From the NCBI GenBank assembly GCA_002471255.1, contig DKPP01000012.1, positions 65,063 through 129,062 of the forward strand: 64,000 bases of DNA, read 5' to 3'. The notes beneath the pieces were generated by a model that was given only the letters and a program-made list of their open reading frames with translations, ran no database searches and was not told where the DNA came from. Below are positions 10,073 to 18,889 of this stretch, in pieces. The translations under genes and the position numbers were made by a program. Source of the DNA: Akkermansiaceae bacterium UBA7331 (GTDB lineage Bacteria; Verrucomicrobiota; Verrucomicrobiia; Verrucomicrobiales; Akkermansiaceae). How positions within the stretch are numbered: position 1 is the first letter of the stretch; each line of letters begins with the position of its first letter.

Positions 10073-10801
10073 ATGGCAAAACAACGATTAGACGTCTTAT
10101 TAGTCTCACGAGGCTTAGTTGAATCACGAGAATTAGCTCAACGCTTAATTATCGCGGGCGAAGTACTTGTAGGTGGGCATCCCTCAACCAAACCGGGCAC
10201 CAAAATCAATGATGATGTCGAAATAACCGTTAAAAGTAAGCCACGTTATGTAAGCCGAGGCGGCCTAAAAATGGAGGGAGCTTTAAAAGCATTCCCCGTA
10301 TCTCCTCAAGATAAAGTCTGTATGGATATCGGGGCCTCTACCGGAGGTTTCACCGATTGTCTATTGCAACATGGCGCGACCAAAGTGCACGCTATTGATG
10401 TAGGAACCAATCAGCTCGTCTGGAAATTGCGCCAAGACCCAAGAGTAATCGTCAAAGAGAAATTTAACGCACGTTATATGACTCTAGAGGATATTGGGGA
10501 ACAAGTAGATCTAATCGTGTCCGACGTTTCCTTTATTTCTTTGACCAAAATATTACCGGCAGCTTTTCAGTTATTAAAAGAAGGTGGTGACGCACTCGTG
10601 TTAGTCAAACCTCAGTTTGAATTACAACCCGAGCATATAGGACACGGGGGCATCGTCAGAAACCCCGAATATCACCAACTCGCCATCAATTCCGTCAAAC
10701 AATTTGTCACGGAAGAATTAGGTCGCCAATGGATGGGCTGCGAACCATCCCCCATCACCGGCACCGATGGCAACAAAGAATTTTTGGCGTGGCTTAAATA
10801 A
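10073..10801 (+). CDS. tlyA: TlyA family rRNA 2'-O-methyltransferase
   Basis: This 242-residue protein has an N-terminal S4 RNA-binding domain (about residues 3-62: RLDVLLVSRGLVESRELAQ) and a C-terminal FtsJ/RrmJ-like Rossmann methyltransferase domain. The SAM-binding motif DIGASTGGFTDCLL is near residue 86. The later motif IVSDVSFIS and the lysine in LVKPQFE belong to the catalytic set. TlyA proteins methylate 2'-OH groups of cytidines in 16S and/or 23S rRNA; some members were also described as haemolysins, which I would not infer here. The gene stands alone and ends at a strong terminator hairpin. Confidence 0.92.
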   Translation: MAKQRLDVLLVSRGLVESRELAQRLIIAGEVLVGGHPSTKPGTKINDDVEITVKSKPRYVSRGGLKMEGALKAFPVSPQDKVCMDIGASTGGFTDCLLQHGATKVHAIDVGTNQLVWKLRQDPRVIVKEKFNARYMTLEDIGEQVDLIVSDVSFISLTKILPAAFQLLKEGGDALVLVKPQFELQPEHIGHGGIVRNPEYHQLAINSVKQFVTEELGRQWMGCEPSPITGTDGNKEFLAWLK

Positions 10802-10820
10802 AAAAAACCTAAGCAAAGCC

Positions 10821-10877
10821 AACGAAAAATCCAATAACATCGTATCTTCCGTCGTGGATGATACGATGTTTTCGTTT
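10821..10877 (+). terminator. Terminator after tlyA
   Basis: An 11-bp stem (AACATCGTATC at 10836-10846 pairing with 10860-10870) is followed by TTCGTTT. An outer AACGAAAA/TTTTCGTT pairing extends the structure. Confidence 0.7.
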
Positions 10878-10901
10878 CATTGATCGGCAAAACGATGCTC
10901 A

Positions 10902-11295
10902 TTATTTCTCATACATCGTTAAAAACAAACGCTTGACAACCAAAACAAAAACAGCAACATAAGGATAACGATAAGAGAAAACTATTATATACGGTTTTTT
11001 AACAACTACATTCAAAACTACACCTTGTGGAAAACTTATGCAAAATCCCATTTGTAATGCAGATCTAGGCATTGATTTATCTCCGGCTAATGTGAATGCA
11101 CCCATGATGGACCACAACCACTTAATGAATCTCATCCGATCCTTCCCTAAGGTGCATGTTGTGAATGGGCTTTTGACGTTTGACAATTAATATCCTAGCA
11201 ATGAGATAATTAGGATCCAAGCCCGGGATTTGATTTGGAACAAAATGTAGCGAATTATAACATAATAAAAAGCCATTAAAGAATTACATATAAAA
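10902..11295. other. Gap at the left edge of the AT-rich block
   Basis: No firm gene is visible. A TTGACA at 10933-10938 followed by A-rich DNA could be a promoter, but no good -10 is at the right distance. A 50-codon + strand frame (11038-11190) and a longer - strand frame (10902-11186) overlap; neither resembles a known protein. The segment 11234-11261 (TTTGGA, 16 bases, TATAAC) may be the promoter of the small membrane protein that follows. Confidence 0.4.
11038..11190 (+). CDS. Possible small ORF, unrecognised
   Basis: A 50-codon frame starts with ATG at 11038. Its product is soluble and contains a short GIDLS stretch and a hydrophobic C-terminal part ending TFDN. The open frame extends upstream without another start to a stop at about 10973, so it could be a remnant of a longer gene. 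No family is recognised and no ribosome-binding site is evident. It is reported only because the segment is otherwise empty. Confidence 0.2.
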   Translation: MQNPICNADLGIDLSPANVNAPMMDHNHLMNLIRSFPKVHVVNGLLTFDN

Positions 11296-11583
11296 ATGAA
11301 AGGAAAAACATTAATAGCAATTTGGTTGATAACTTTTATATTGTATTTTCCTGTACTGTCGTTTTTAAATGCCAACATAAATGATCAATATCTTCATGTG
11401 TTTACTTTTACTTTTGGATTTTTGAACGCAATTCTATTAATGTACTCATTCTATAAATGGTTTGTTTTATGGAAAAACAAAAAGGCAAATCCAAGATATA
11501 TAATATGGCTATTAGCATTAATGTTAAATTTACTCATTACATTTGATTTTATATTAAATTTTATCTACTTAGTATTATATTGA
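11296..11583 (+). CDS. Small hypothetical membrane protein
   Basis: This 95-residue, very AT-rich gene encodes about three membrane-spanning segments: an N-terminal helix (about 7-25), a middle one (about 32-55) and a C-terminal one (about 71-93). Basic residues, including WKNKKANPR, lie between the second and third. No conserved motif is recognised. It opens the block of orphan genes between tlyA and the pilus/secretion genes. The base composition is more AT-rich than the neighbours, which may mean weak selection or recent acquisition. Confidence 0.5.
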   Translation: MKGKTLIAIWLITFILYFPVLSFLNANINDQYLHVFTFTFGFLNAILLMYSFYKWFVLWKNKKANPRYIIWLLALMLNLLITFDFILNFIYLVLY

Positions 11584-11675
11584 CCCACGCATGAACACAA
11601 TAACGAATTAAATGGAGAAATTCTTTTTGCAATATGATTCCTAATTATAGTAATTAAGTACCATATATAGCCATT

Positions 11676-12170
11676 ATGAAATATACATTATATGCGATTC
11701 TTCTTTGTTTCTTCAATCACGCTTTTTGCGAAGACTTTATACACAAGAATCTGCCAATTGGTGAAAAAGTTGAGATTCCTCATTCTGAATTTTACATTGG
11801 CTCGATTGGATCACTAGCCAATTACAATACTAAAGATGGATATGAGCACTATTTGTTATTTTCAAAAAAAGACAATAGCTTCAGGATCGTAATAAATGAA
11901 AATTGCAGAACATTTTCCATTTATTTATCAGCCATCAACCACAATTATTTTGCTATCAGCAACAATTACGCTTCAGGTGAATCCATAATTTCTATCTACA
12001 AAATCGAAGATAAGGAGCCATATGTGAAAAAAGTGTACCAAACACCTGAATATAAAAACGAACGTACAGGATGGGAAATAAAGGAGTGGACCAAGGAATA
12101 TATTATCCTTACTTACTCTAAAAACAAAGATAAAATCTCAAAACAGATCGAAATGGAAACATTGAAATAA
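11676..12170 (+). CDS. Hypothetical secreted protein
   Basis: The product has 164 residues. A clear signal peptide (first about 18 residues, ending HAFC before EDF) precedes a soluble domain of about 145 residues with alternating hydrophobic strands and many Tyr, Lys and Glu residues. This looks like a small beta-rich periplasmic protein. I recognise no family. It belongs to the AT-rich block, with a gap of 92 bases upstream and 82 bases downstream. Confidence 0.55.
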   Translation: MKYTLYAILLCFFNHAFCEDFIHKNLPIGEKVEIPHSEFYIGSIGSLANYNTKDGYEHYLLFSKKDNSFRIVINENCRTFSIYLSAINHNYFAISNNYASGESIISIYKIEDKEPYVKKVYQTPEYKNERTGWEIKEWTKEYIILTYSKNKDKISKQIEMETLK

Positions 12171-12252
12171 TGAATAAAACATTGTTATCAATCATTACTA
12201 AATAAATTAATATCATATCACAATAATCAAGTATATTTTATAATTTTAACAC

Positions 12253-13116
12253 ATGACTAGAATTATATTATTTTTCGTTTGTTTCTTCACGTCATTTACA
12301 ATAGCGGAAACAAAAATCGAACAATTACAATCTGAATTTAAAGAAATATTGAACAATAGCATTTCTTATAATAATGAAGTGTTAGAGAGTTTACGAAAAA
12401 TAAAAGATAAGGAGAGCGACAAAAAAGAGTCTTCAAGCTTTGTTTCTCTTAGTAAAAAATCAGCAGAATTAGTGAATCAATCCCTTGATTTTACGAAAAA
12501 ACTAAAAAATGAAAAAATCATTCCTTTAGATTTCCCTGATTACAAAAACTTAATGAGCGCATATAGGTTTAGGCTATTACCTCAGATTTATCAAGAATAC
12601 GAAGAGAAATACCGATTAGATAATAATTGCGATTTTCATGTCACCCTTCCATATATACAACTCATCATCTATACTTATAAAAAAGACGAATTCCGGCATG
12701 AAGATACAATTTACCGATTGAAAGAATTAAAAAATCAAGCCGTCAAGGAGTCGGATGAAATCCTTAAAAATCTGAAATTAATCACCCATACTGAGTCCGC
12801 TAACAATCAATGCAAAAAAATTAGTGATTTATTTAATCAGGTAGAGCACACGCTCATGCTCATCAATATGTACGTGTACGATGATCCTGAAGGATCTCTG
12901 AACGAATTGGCATCATTTATGGAAACATTTTTATCCATCAATGAATCATTAGGCGATGAAATAGATAGGGTAACCGAACACAACTATTTTAATAGTGATG
13001 AATTGAAAAAATTCATCTTATCCATAGGATACCCGATTATGCATATCCGTCTTCCAAAGGAATACAAACCCAAAGAAGCACAAGATAAAGATCAAATATT
13101 ATTCAAAGGCATGTGA
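12253..13116 (+). CDS. Hypothetical secreted helical protein
   Basis: The product has 287 residues. A signal peptide (first about 18 residues, ending TIAE) is followed by a mainly alpha-helical, Lys/Glu-rich region with stretches that could form coiled coils (about residues 20-90 and 155-195). Two cysteines (CDFH and NQCKK) could form a disulfide in the periplasm. No family is recognised. The gene lies 27 bases upstream of the next orphan gene, so the two are probably cotranscribed. Confidence 0.55.
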   Translation: MTRIILFFVCFFTSFTIAETKIEQLQSEFKEILNNSISYNNEVLESLRKIKDKESDKKESSSFVSLSKKSAELVNQSLDFTKKLKNEKIIPLDFPDYKNLMSAYRFRLLPQIYQEYEEKYRLDNNCDFHVTLPYIQLIIYTYKKDEFRHEDTIYRLKELKNQAVKESDEILKNLKLITHTESANNQCKKISDLFNQVEHTLMLINMYVYDDPEGSLNELASFMETFLSINESLGDEIDRVTEHNYFNSDELKKFILSIGYPIMHIRLPKEYKPKEAQDKDQILFKGM

Positions 13117-13143
13117 GATAAAATCTTTTCATCAGTTTCAATC

Positions 13144-13743
13144 ATGCAAAAATCTATGAAAACGAGAAAATATCTATCCATAATGATCCCAATCGTCCTT
13201 GGCGCTGGCGTTTTATTAATTTTCTATCATGAAACGGAATTTAACCCAAATAGAAATGCTAGCCCCGCCTATCTCCATAATGATGAAAATGATATGGAAT
13301 CACCTTTCTTACATCAATCAACTAATCCGGAGATAGAAGCATTAATGATTAACTATATTATAGCCTTAGGTTCGTTGAAGGGAAATGAAGATTCCGAAAC
13401 TGTTTTATTAAAAGAAAAATGTTTGGATATGCTAGACCGTAAAACAAAGGCTGCTAATATTCCGGATTCATTAAAAACAGCCTTCCTTGATGCAAGACAG
13501 TGGCAAAATGATTGGTACAAACGTACCGGCGGAGCTAAAAACGAGATTTTATCATACGAGGATGTTTTCCTTGCATTCCAACAAGGCTCACCAAGACCTT
13601 TTATGTGGATACCTTTGGAATTATTGAGCATAGGAATCGATCCCCTGTTCATCAATCAGGAATTTAACAAAAAATATATCGAGATAAAAAAATTGTCTTC
13701 TAAAGAGATATTTAAGCAATTGGAAGCAGAATTGGCTCGTTAA
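13144..13743 (+). CDS. Hypothetical membrane-anchored protein
   Basis: The product has up to 199 residues; the ATG at 13156 is an equally good start. An N-terminal membrane helix (about residues 10-28) anchors a mainly helical extracytoplasmic domain. The second half contains conserved-looking aromatic stretches (ARQWQNDWYKRTGG and PFMWIPLELLSIG). No family is recognised. It closes the run of four orphan genes that share AT-rich composition and export signals. Confidence 0.5.
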   Translation: MQKSMKTRKYLSIMIPIVLGAGVLLIFYHETEFNPNRNASPAYLHNDENDMESPFLHQSTNPEIEALMINYIIALGSLKGNEDSETVLLKEKCLDMLDRKTKAANIPDSLKTAFLDARQWQNDWYKRTGGAKNEILSYEDVFLAFQQGSPRPFMWIPLELLSIGIDPLFINQEFNKKYIEIKKLSSKEIFKQLEAELAR

Positions 13744-14167
13744 ATATTTTCCTACGGCGAGCCGAGTTCTCAATATTATCGGATTTCCGTCTCCATACGG
13801 TGGGCTGAGATCTTGATTGCATCATGAAATATTATTGCAAGGTCACACGGTTTTATTGAGAGTATTTCCAAATAATGAGCCAGGCAAGCAACAGATAACA
13901 ACCTACTCCCTCAAAAAATACATTTGGTTTGATCAAAATGGGCAATCTACCCTTTTAAAAGTTCCACTCGAGTCTCAAACACATGGGGCATTTCAGCCAA
14001 ATTTTGCCTGCTGTATGGTCATTGTAATGACTATTTTTCTCAAAAACGAAAAAAAATCATCCATCCTGTTAAGCTAAGTTGACTTTAGGTTCGGAACCTG
14101 TCAGAAATAGGGAAGTATCAAAACGGCATTAGCCGAATTCACCCCAAACCATATTTCCATTTTTGAC
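13744..14167. other. Gap upstream of the secretion/pilus ATPase genes
   Basis: No convincing gene is visible. A frame from a TTG at 13817 to 14077 (86 codons) begins directly after an in-frame stop, has no family resemblance and may be a gene remnant. At 14080-14103 lies a dyad: TGAC, three bases, AGGTTC-G-GAACCT, GTCA. It has no T-run and could be an operator for the following operon. Confidence 0.4.
14080..14103. promoter_or_regulatory. Dyad-symmetric candidate operator upstream of the GspE/PilB genes
   Basis: The core AGGTTC-G-GAACCT (14087-14099) is a perfect inverted repeat, flanked by TGAC at 14080-14083 and GTCA at 14100-14103. The absence of a U-run on either strand argues against a terminator. 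The downstream gene starts 65 bases later. Confidence 0.3.
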
Positions 14168-15835
14168 GTGTACTCGAATGAATCATACTTACTAGAACTT
14201 CTTACCGAGAAGGGCTATCTTAACCAGGAAATCATCCAATATGGGCAAAGCCAAAAGGCGCCGACCGAATCTTTGATCGACTTTTTAATTAAGGCCGAAT
14301 ATCTCAATGAAAGCGTCATTGCTCAAGTTGAGGCTGACAGTGCTTTATTACCAACAATTGATCTAGCTAACACGGTCATTGATCCGCAAATGGCATCGAC
14401 CGTAGCACCTGAATTAGCTAAGCGTTTTCGCGCTGTGCCTATTTCGGACGATGGCTTTTCTTTAACCGTTGCCATTGATGATCCTCTCAATTTGGAAACG
14501 ATGGATAGCTTACCTCAGCTCGTCAATCGTGATATTTCTTTCGTAGTGGCTACAGCCGGAGCCATTACCGCAAAATTGGATGATCTCTACGCAGCTCATG
14601 AGCAAGCCGCAGCAGCAGCCGCAGCCGCCGCAGCCATGGATGATGCTGATGCAGATGGAGAGGCTCCTATCATTCGTCTTGTACAACAAATGTTGGTAGA
14701 TGCTTACAAAATGAGAGCATCCGACATTCACATTGAGCCGATGGAAAACCGCTTACGAATTCGTTATCGCGTTGACGGTAAATTGATCGAAGTGGCAACC
14801 CACCCGAAAAAACTTCTCAGCCCAATCGTTGCTCGTCTTAAAGTAATGAGCTCGACGATGAGTATTGCCGAAAAACGTTTACCTCAAGATGGTCGTATTC
14901 AGGTAGAAGTAGGCCCGAACGCAATGATTGACCTTCGTGTATCTTCCGTACCGAGCAATCACGGTGAAAGTATCGTTATGCGTATTTTAGATAAATCCGC
15001 ACTCGTACTTGGTCTGCCTCAGTTAGGTTTCTTCTCCGATGACGAAGCCATTTTTGACCGTTTGATTACTCTACCCGACGGTATTATCTTGGTAACAGGT
15101 CCTACCGGTTCCGGTAAAACGACGACGCTTTACGCCTGTCTTAACCACATCAACCGCCCTGATAAAAAGATTATCACGGTTGAAGACCCGGTTGAATATG
15201 AATTATCCGGTATCAACCAGGTGATGGTAAAAGCCGATATCGGCATGACCTTCGCAGCGGCACTTCGAGCCATGCTTCGTCAGGCACCAAACATCATCAT
15301 GATCGGGGAAATTCGTGATGCGGAAACAGCTAACATCGCTATTAACGCATCTCTTACCGGTCACTTGGTATTCTCAACCTTACACACCAATGATGCTCCG
15401 GGCGCCGTTGCACGTTTGGCTGACATCGGCATCAAACGATTCCTTATCGCTTCAGCCGTGCGCGCTATCATGGCACAACGTCTCGTGCGTAAACTTTGCG
15501 ACCGTTGTAAAGTTGATGGCATCTTAACCGAAAAACAAGCTCGCACCTTAAATATCGATATGTCTCGCTTACAACCGGGTCAGATCAAAGGACCAAATGG
15601 TTGTGATTACTGCCGTAATGGTGGCTTTAAAGGACGTATGGGTCTCTTTGAAATCTTTGAAATTGATGACGAAGTGCGCCACATGATTAACGAAAACCTT
15701 ACCACACCTCAATTGCGCCACCGCGCTCGTGAATTAGGCATGAGAACCCTCCGCGAAGATGGTGTACGTAAGATTTTAGCAGGTTTAACATCACCGGAAG
15801 AAGTCATCGGCGTCACCATGGGCGACGCTAACTAA
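14168..15835 (+). CDS. GspE/PilB-type secretion or pilus assembly ATPase, copy 1
   Basis: This 555-residue hexameric ATPase of the type II secretion / type IV pilus family powers pseudopilus or pilus extension at the inner membrane. An MshEN-like N-terminal domain (about 1-140) is followed by a run of ten alanines (147-156) and the ATPase core. The core has Walker A GPTGSGKTTT (311-320), the ASD box DIHIEP (186-191), Walker B with IIMIGEIRDAE (376-386), and the zinc-binding pairs CDRC (444-447) and CDYC (479-482). I use the GTG at 14168; no ATG is in frame upstream before a stop. It is followed 40 bases later by a paralogous ATPase and then by gspF and gspG homologues. Confidence 0.9.
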   Translation: MYSNESYLLELLTEKGYLNQEIIQYGQSQKAPTESLIDFLIKAEYLNESVIAQVEADSALLPTIDLANTVIDPQMASTVAPELAKRFRAVPISDDGFSLTVAIDDPLNLETMDSLPQLVNRDISFVVATAGAITAKLDDLYAAHEQAAAAAAAAAAMDDADADGEAPIIRLVQQMLVDAYKMRASDIHIEPMENRLRIRYRVDGKLIEVATHPKKLLSPIVARLKVMSSTMSIAEKRLPQDGRIQVEVGPNAMIDLRVSSVPSNHGESIVMRILDKSALVLGLPQLGFFSDDEAIFDRLITLPDGIILVTGPTGSGKTTTLYACLNHINRPDKKIITVEDPVEYELSGINQVMVKADIGMTFAAALRAMLRQAPNIIMIGEIRDAETANIAINASLTGHLVFSTLHTNDAPGAVARLADIGIKRFLIASAVRAIMAQRLVRKLCDRCKVDGILTEKQARTLNIDMSRLQPGQIKGPNGCDYCRNGGFKGRMGLFEIFEIDDEVRHMINENLTTPQLRHRARELGMRTLREDGVRKILAGLTSPEEVIGVTMGDAN

Positions 15836-15875
15836 TCCTATTCCCCTCAAACTTTTATACTTTTGACGATTTAAT

Positions 15876-17534
15876 ATGGACAACAACGCGACATTAGAAC
15901 TTTTCATGGCACGGGGAATGATGGATAAACTCCTCGCCAAGGACATCAAAGAAGAAATGATCAATTCGGGCAAGGAATTGCCTGAAGTACTTACCGATTT
16001 TGGTATTATTGGTTCTCCTACGGATATTTGGCAACTCATTGCTAATGACCTAGGCACCGAGTATATCACTCTAGACGATTATCAAGGTGATCCGAATGTT
16101 CTTAATATGCTGCCGGCGACGTTAGTACGTATGCATGGTGTGCTTCCGGTGAGATATGGTCCGGAAGGCCTTTATGTATGCCTTACTAATCCGCTAAACC
16201 CACAGACCATTGAAGACATTCGCTTTGCAATCGGTCAAGACGTACATCTTTTAGTAGCTCCGGATTATCAAATCGAAGCAAAAATCAATGAGTTTTACGG
16301 TGGCGAGGCCGCTGCCATGAATGATTTGATGAGCGAGCTCAACAGCATGGAAGTACTCAATGAAACGGAAGATTCCAATGCGGCTCCCGTGATTCGTTTC
16401 GTTGATTTGGTACTTAATCAAGCTATTAAGGAAAAAGCATCCGACATTCACTTTGAGCCTTTCGAAAAGGAATTCAAAATCCGCTATCGTGTGGATGGTG
16501 CTTTGTATGAAATGCAACCGCCACCGATTCACTTGGCCGTACCCGTGATTTCTCGCGTTAAGGTCATGGCAAACATGAATATCGCTGAGCGACGCGTACC
16601 TCAAGATGGACGTATCGTGAAGCAGATCGGTGAAAAATCCGTCGATATGCGTGTATCTTCCCTCCCTACTCAATATGGTGAGTCCGTGGTACTTCGTATT
16701 CTCGATCGTTCTTCCGTTAACCTTAATTTAGACAACTTAGGCTTACCTCGCCACATCCATGAATACATCATTGATACGGTTAATAAGCCAAACGGTATTT
16801 TCATCGTTACAGGTCCTACCGGTGCGGGTAAAACCACTACGCTCTACGCGGCTCTTCGCGAAATCAATACGATCGATGCCAAAGTGCTAACGGCGGAAGA
16901 CCCTGTGGAATACGACATCGACGGCATCATCCAGATTCCTGTGAATGAAGCGATCGGTCTAGATTTCCCAATGGTACTTCGAGCATTCTTACGTCAAGAC
17001 CCTGACCGCATCATGGTGGGGGAAATGCGTGATATTGCCACCGCTCAGATCGCCATCCAAGCATCGCTTACAGGTCACTTAGTATTATCAACACTACACA
17101 CCAATGACTCGGCTGGTGCCGTAACTCGTTTGGTGGACATGGGCTGCGAACCATTCTTGGTAGCCGCTTCCTTAGAGGGTATCTTGGCTCAACGTCTTGT
17201 ACGTACTATTTGTTCGGATTGTCGCACTCCGTATGAACCATCCTCTACCGTATTATCCCAATTGGGTGTTTCTCCTTATGAATTAGGTGACAAACAATTC
17301 TTCACCGGTAAAGGTTGCGAACGTTGTGGTGGCTCCGGATACAAAGGTCGTAAAGGTATTTACGAATTGCTCGACATCAACGATACCTTACGTGATATGA
17401 TCACGGAAAGAGCTCCTACGGTGGTATTGAAACAAAAAGCAATTGAATTGGGTATGACCACGCTTCGTGAAGATGGTCTGAGAAATATCTACGAAGGTGG
17501 CACCACCATCGAAGAAGTGCTCAAATACACTTAA
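15876..17534 (+). CDS. GspE/PilB-type secretion or pilus assembly ATPase, copy 2
   Basis: This 552-residue paralogue of the preceding gene has the same layout: N-terminal MshEN-like domain (about 1-145), Walker A GPTGAGKTTT (313-322), an ASD box with DIHFEP, Walker B with IMVGEMRD, and two zinc-binding cysteine pairs (CSDC and CERC). It lacks the alanine run of copy 1, and all catalytic motifs are intact, so it should be active. A tandem pair suggests two motors of one machine with distinct partners, or an old duplication. Which drives secretion and which a pilus cannot be read from the sequence. The gene is 53 bases from the platform-protein gene. Confidence 0.9.
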   Translation: MDNNATLELFMARGMMDKLLAKDIKEEMINSGKELPEVLTDFGIIGSPTDIWQLIANDLGTEYITLDDYQGDPNVLNMLPATLVRMHGVLPVRYGPEGLYVCLTNPLNPQTIEDIRFAIGQDVHLLVAPDYQIEAKINEFYGGEAAAMNDLMSELNSMEVLNETEDSNAAPVIRFVDLVLNQAIKEKASDIHFEPFEKEFKIRYRVDGALYEMQPPPIHLAVPVISRVKVMANMNIAERRVPQDGRIVKQIGEKSVDMRVSSLPTQYGESVVLRILDRSSVNLNLDNLGLPRHIHEYIIDTVNKPNGIFIVTGPTGAGKTTTLYAALREINTIDAKVLTAEDPVEYDIDGIIQIPVNEAIGLDFPMVLRAFLRQDPDRIMVGEMRDIATAQIAIQASLTGHLVLSTLHTNDSAGAVTRLVDMGCEPFLVAASLEGILAQRLVRTICSDCRTPYEPSSTVLSQLGVSPYELGDKQFFTGKGCERCGGSGYKGRKGIYELLDINDTLRDMITERAPTVVLKQKAIELGMTTLREDGLRNIYEGGTTIEEVLKYT

Positions 17535-17587
17535 GCCTAACCACTTCCATCCATTTTTATTTATTATAACATTCAACGATAAAACAC

Positions 17588-18859
17588 ATGCCAAAATATC
17601 AGTACACAGCACTTGACCATAAAGGCGAACAAAAAACAGGCACGCTTGAGGCTAATAGTGAAGCCGAAGCCCTTGAAGCAATTCGCGGACATGGTTTATA
17701 TCCCACTCAAATCGTCGAGGCCGGCAAAGGCAAACTAGAAGTTAAAAAAGGCGACAAGAAAAAAACAGCTCAAGCCAAAGCAGCTAAAAAAGGTAAAGTA
17801 GGAGGTAAAATCAAGCAAAAAACCTTGATGATCTTCACTCGCCAGCTTGCTACCTTGATTGATGCCGGTTTGCCTTTATTACAAAGTTTAACCGTGCTTG
17901 CGAAGCAGGAACCAAACCCAACATTAAAGGTAACGATCGAAGCTATCGGTGATTCGGTTCAAAGTGGCTCAACATTCTCCGAGGCATTGGCTCAACACCC
18001 TAAAATGTTTGACAAACTTTTTGTTAACATGGTTAAAGCCGGTGAATTAGGCGGTGTACTTGAAGTAGTACTCAACCGTTTGGCAGAATACCAAGAAAAG
18101 GCGCAAAAACTTAAGAGCAAGGTAATCTCAGCCATGGTATATCCGACTGTGGTTCTTACTATTGCCGTTGGTATTGTGGTATTCTTGATGATCGTGATCG
18201 TGCCGAAGTTTAAGACGATGTTTGCGGAAAATGGCAATGAATTGCCAGCTATTTCCGAATTCGTGTTCAACTTATCCGACTGGTTCATGTCAGCTCCATT
18301 CATTATTCCTAACGTTGGTATTATTGCCATTATTCTCGTTATTTTATGGATGGGCTTTAAGGCATACACCAAAAAACCAAGTGGTCGTCGCCAAGTAGAT
18401 GATTTATTGCTTAAAATGCCTGTATTAGGCCGTATCCAAAACCGTAGCTCTATCGCTCGCTTTACTCGTACCTTTGGTACTTTGGTAACTTCCGGCGTAC
18501 CGATTCTACAAGCATTAACGATCACCAAAGATACTGCAGGCAACATGGTAATGAGTGAAGCCGTAGCTTCCATTCACGATTCCGTAAAAGAAGGTGAATC
18601 CGTTGTTACCCCAATGGCCGCTTCCAAGATATTCCCTCCAATGGTAATTTCCATGGTTGACGTGGGTGAAGAAACCGGTCAGTTACCGGACATGCTCCTC
18701 AAAGTAGCCGACGTTTACGATGAAGAAGTAGATAATGCAGTAGGCGCGATGACTTCACTCTTGGAACCATTGATGATTGTATTCCTCGCATTAGTTGTAG
18801 GTACAATCGTATTCGCTATGTTCTTACCACTTCTCCAAGTGATCGAAAACATGGGCTAA
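17588..18859 (+). CDS. gspF: GspF/PilC-type inner-membrane platform protein
   Basis: The product has 423 residues. It begins with the typical MPKYQYTALDHKGEQKTG start, then a Lys/Ala-rich linker (about 55-78), and two T2SSF domains, each with the FTRQLATLIDAGLPLLQ / FTRTFGTLVTSGVPILQ signature. Three membrane helices are placed at about 180-205, 235-258 and 395-418. The protein connects the cytoplasmic ATPase to pseudopilin assembly in the inner membrane. It lies between the ATPase pair and the pseudopilin gene, in one direction with short gaps, so it is part of the same operon. Confidence 0.92.
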   Translation: MPKYQYTALDHKGEQKTGTLEANSEAEALEAIRGHGLYPTQIVEAGKGKLEVKKGDKKKTAQAKAAKKGKVGGKIKQKTLMIFTRQLATLIDAGLPLLQSLTVLAKQEPNPTLKVTIEAIGDSVQSGSTFSEALAQHPKMFDKLFVNMVKAGELGGVLEVVLNRLAEYQEKAQKLKSKVISAMVYPTVVLTIAVGIVVFLMIVIVPKFKTMFAENGNELPAISEFVFNLSDWFMSAPFIIPNVGIIAIILVILWMGFKAYTKKPSGRRQVDDLLLKMPVLGRIQNRSSIARFTRTFGTLVTSGVPILQALTITKDTAGNMVMSEAVASIHDSVKEGESVVTPMAASKIFPPMVISMVDVGEETGQLPDMLLKVADVYDEEVDNAVGAMTSLLEPLMIVFLALVVGTIVFAMFLPLLQVIENMG

Positions 18860-18889
18860 GGCATTCTTAGCCCCCACTTACGCATCTAT

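Noticed and set aside
11038..11190. Possible IS110-type transposase N-terminus (GIDLS)
   Set aside because: Only a five-residue resemblance, no catalytic DED residues, no inverted repeats and no other transposase parts.
11212..11228. Adjacent BamHI and SmaI recognition sites resembling a cloning polylinker
   Set aside because: Only two short sites in AT-rich natural-looking DNA, with no vector sequence around them; chance occurrence is sufficient.
14087..14099. tRNA T-arm-like GGTTCGGAACC
   Set aside because: No acceptor or anticodon arms around it; the T-loop sequence GTTCGAATC is absent, and the motif is a pure palindrome.
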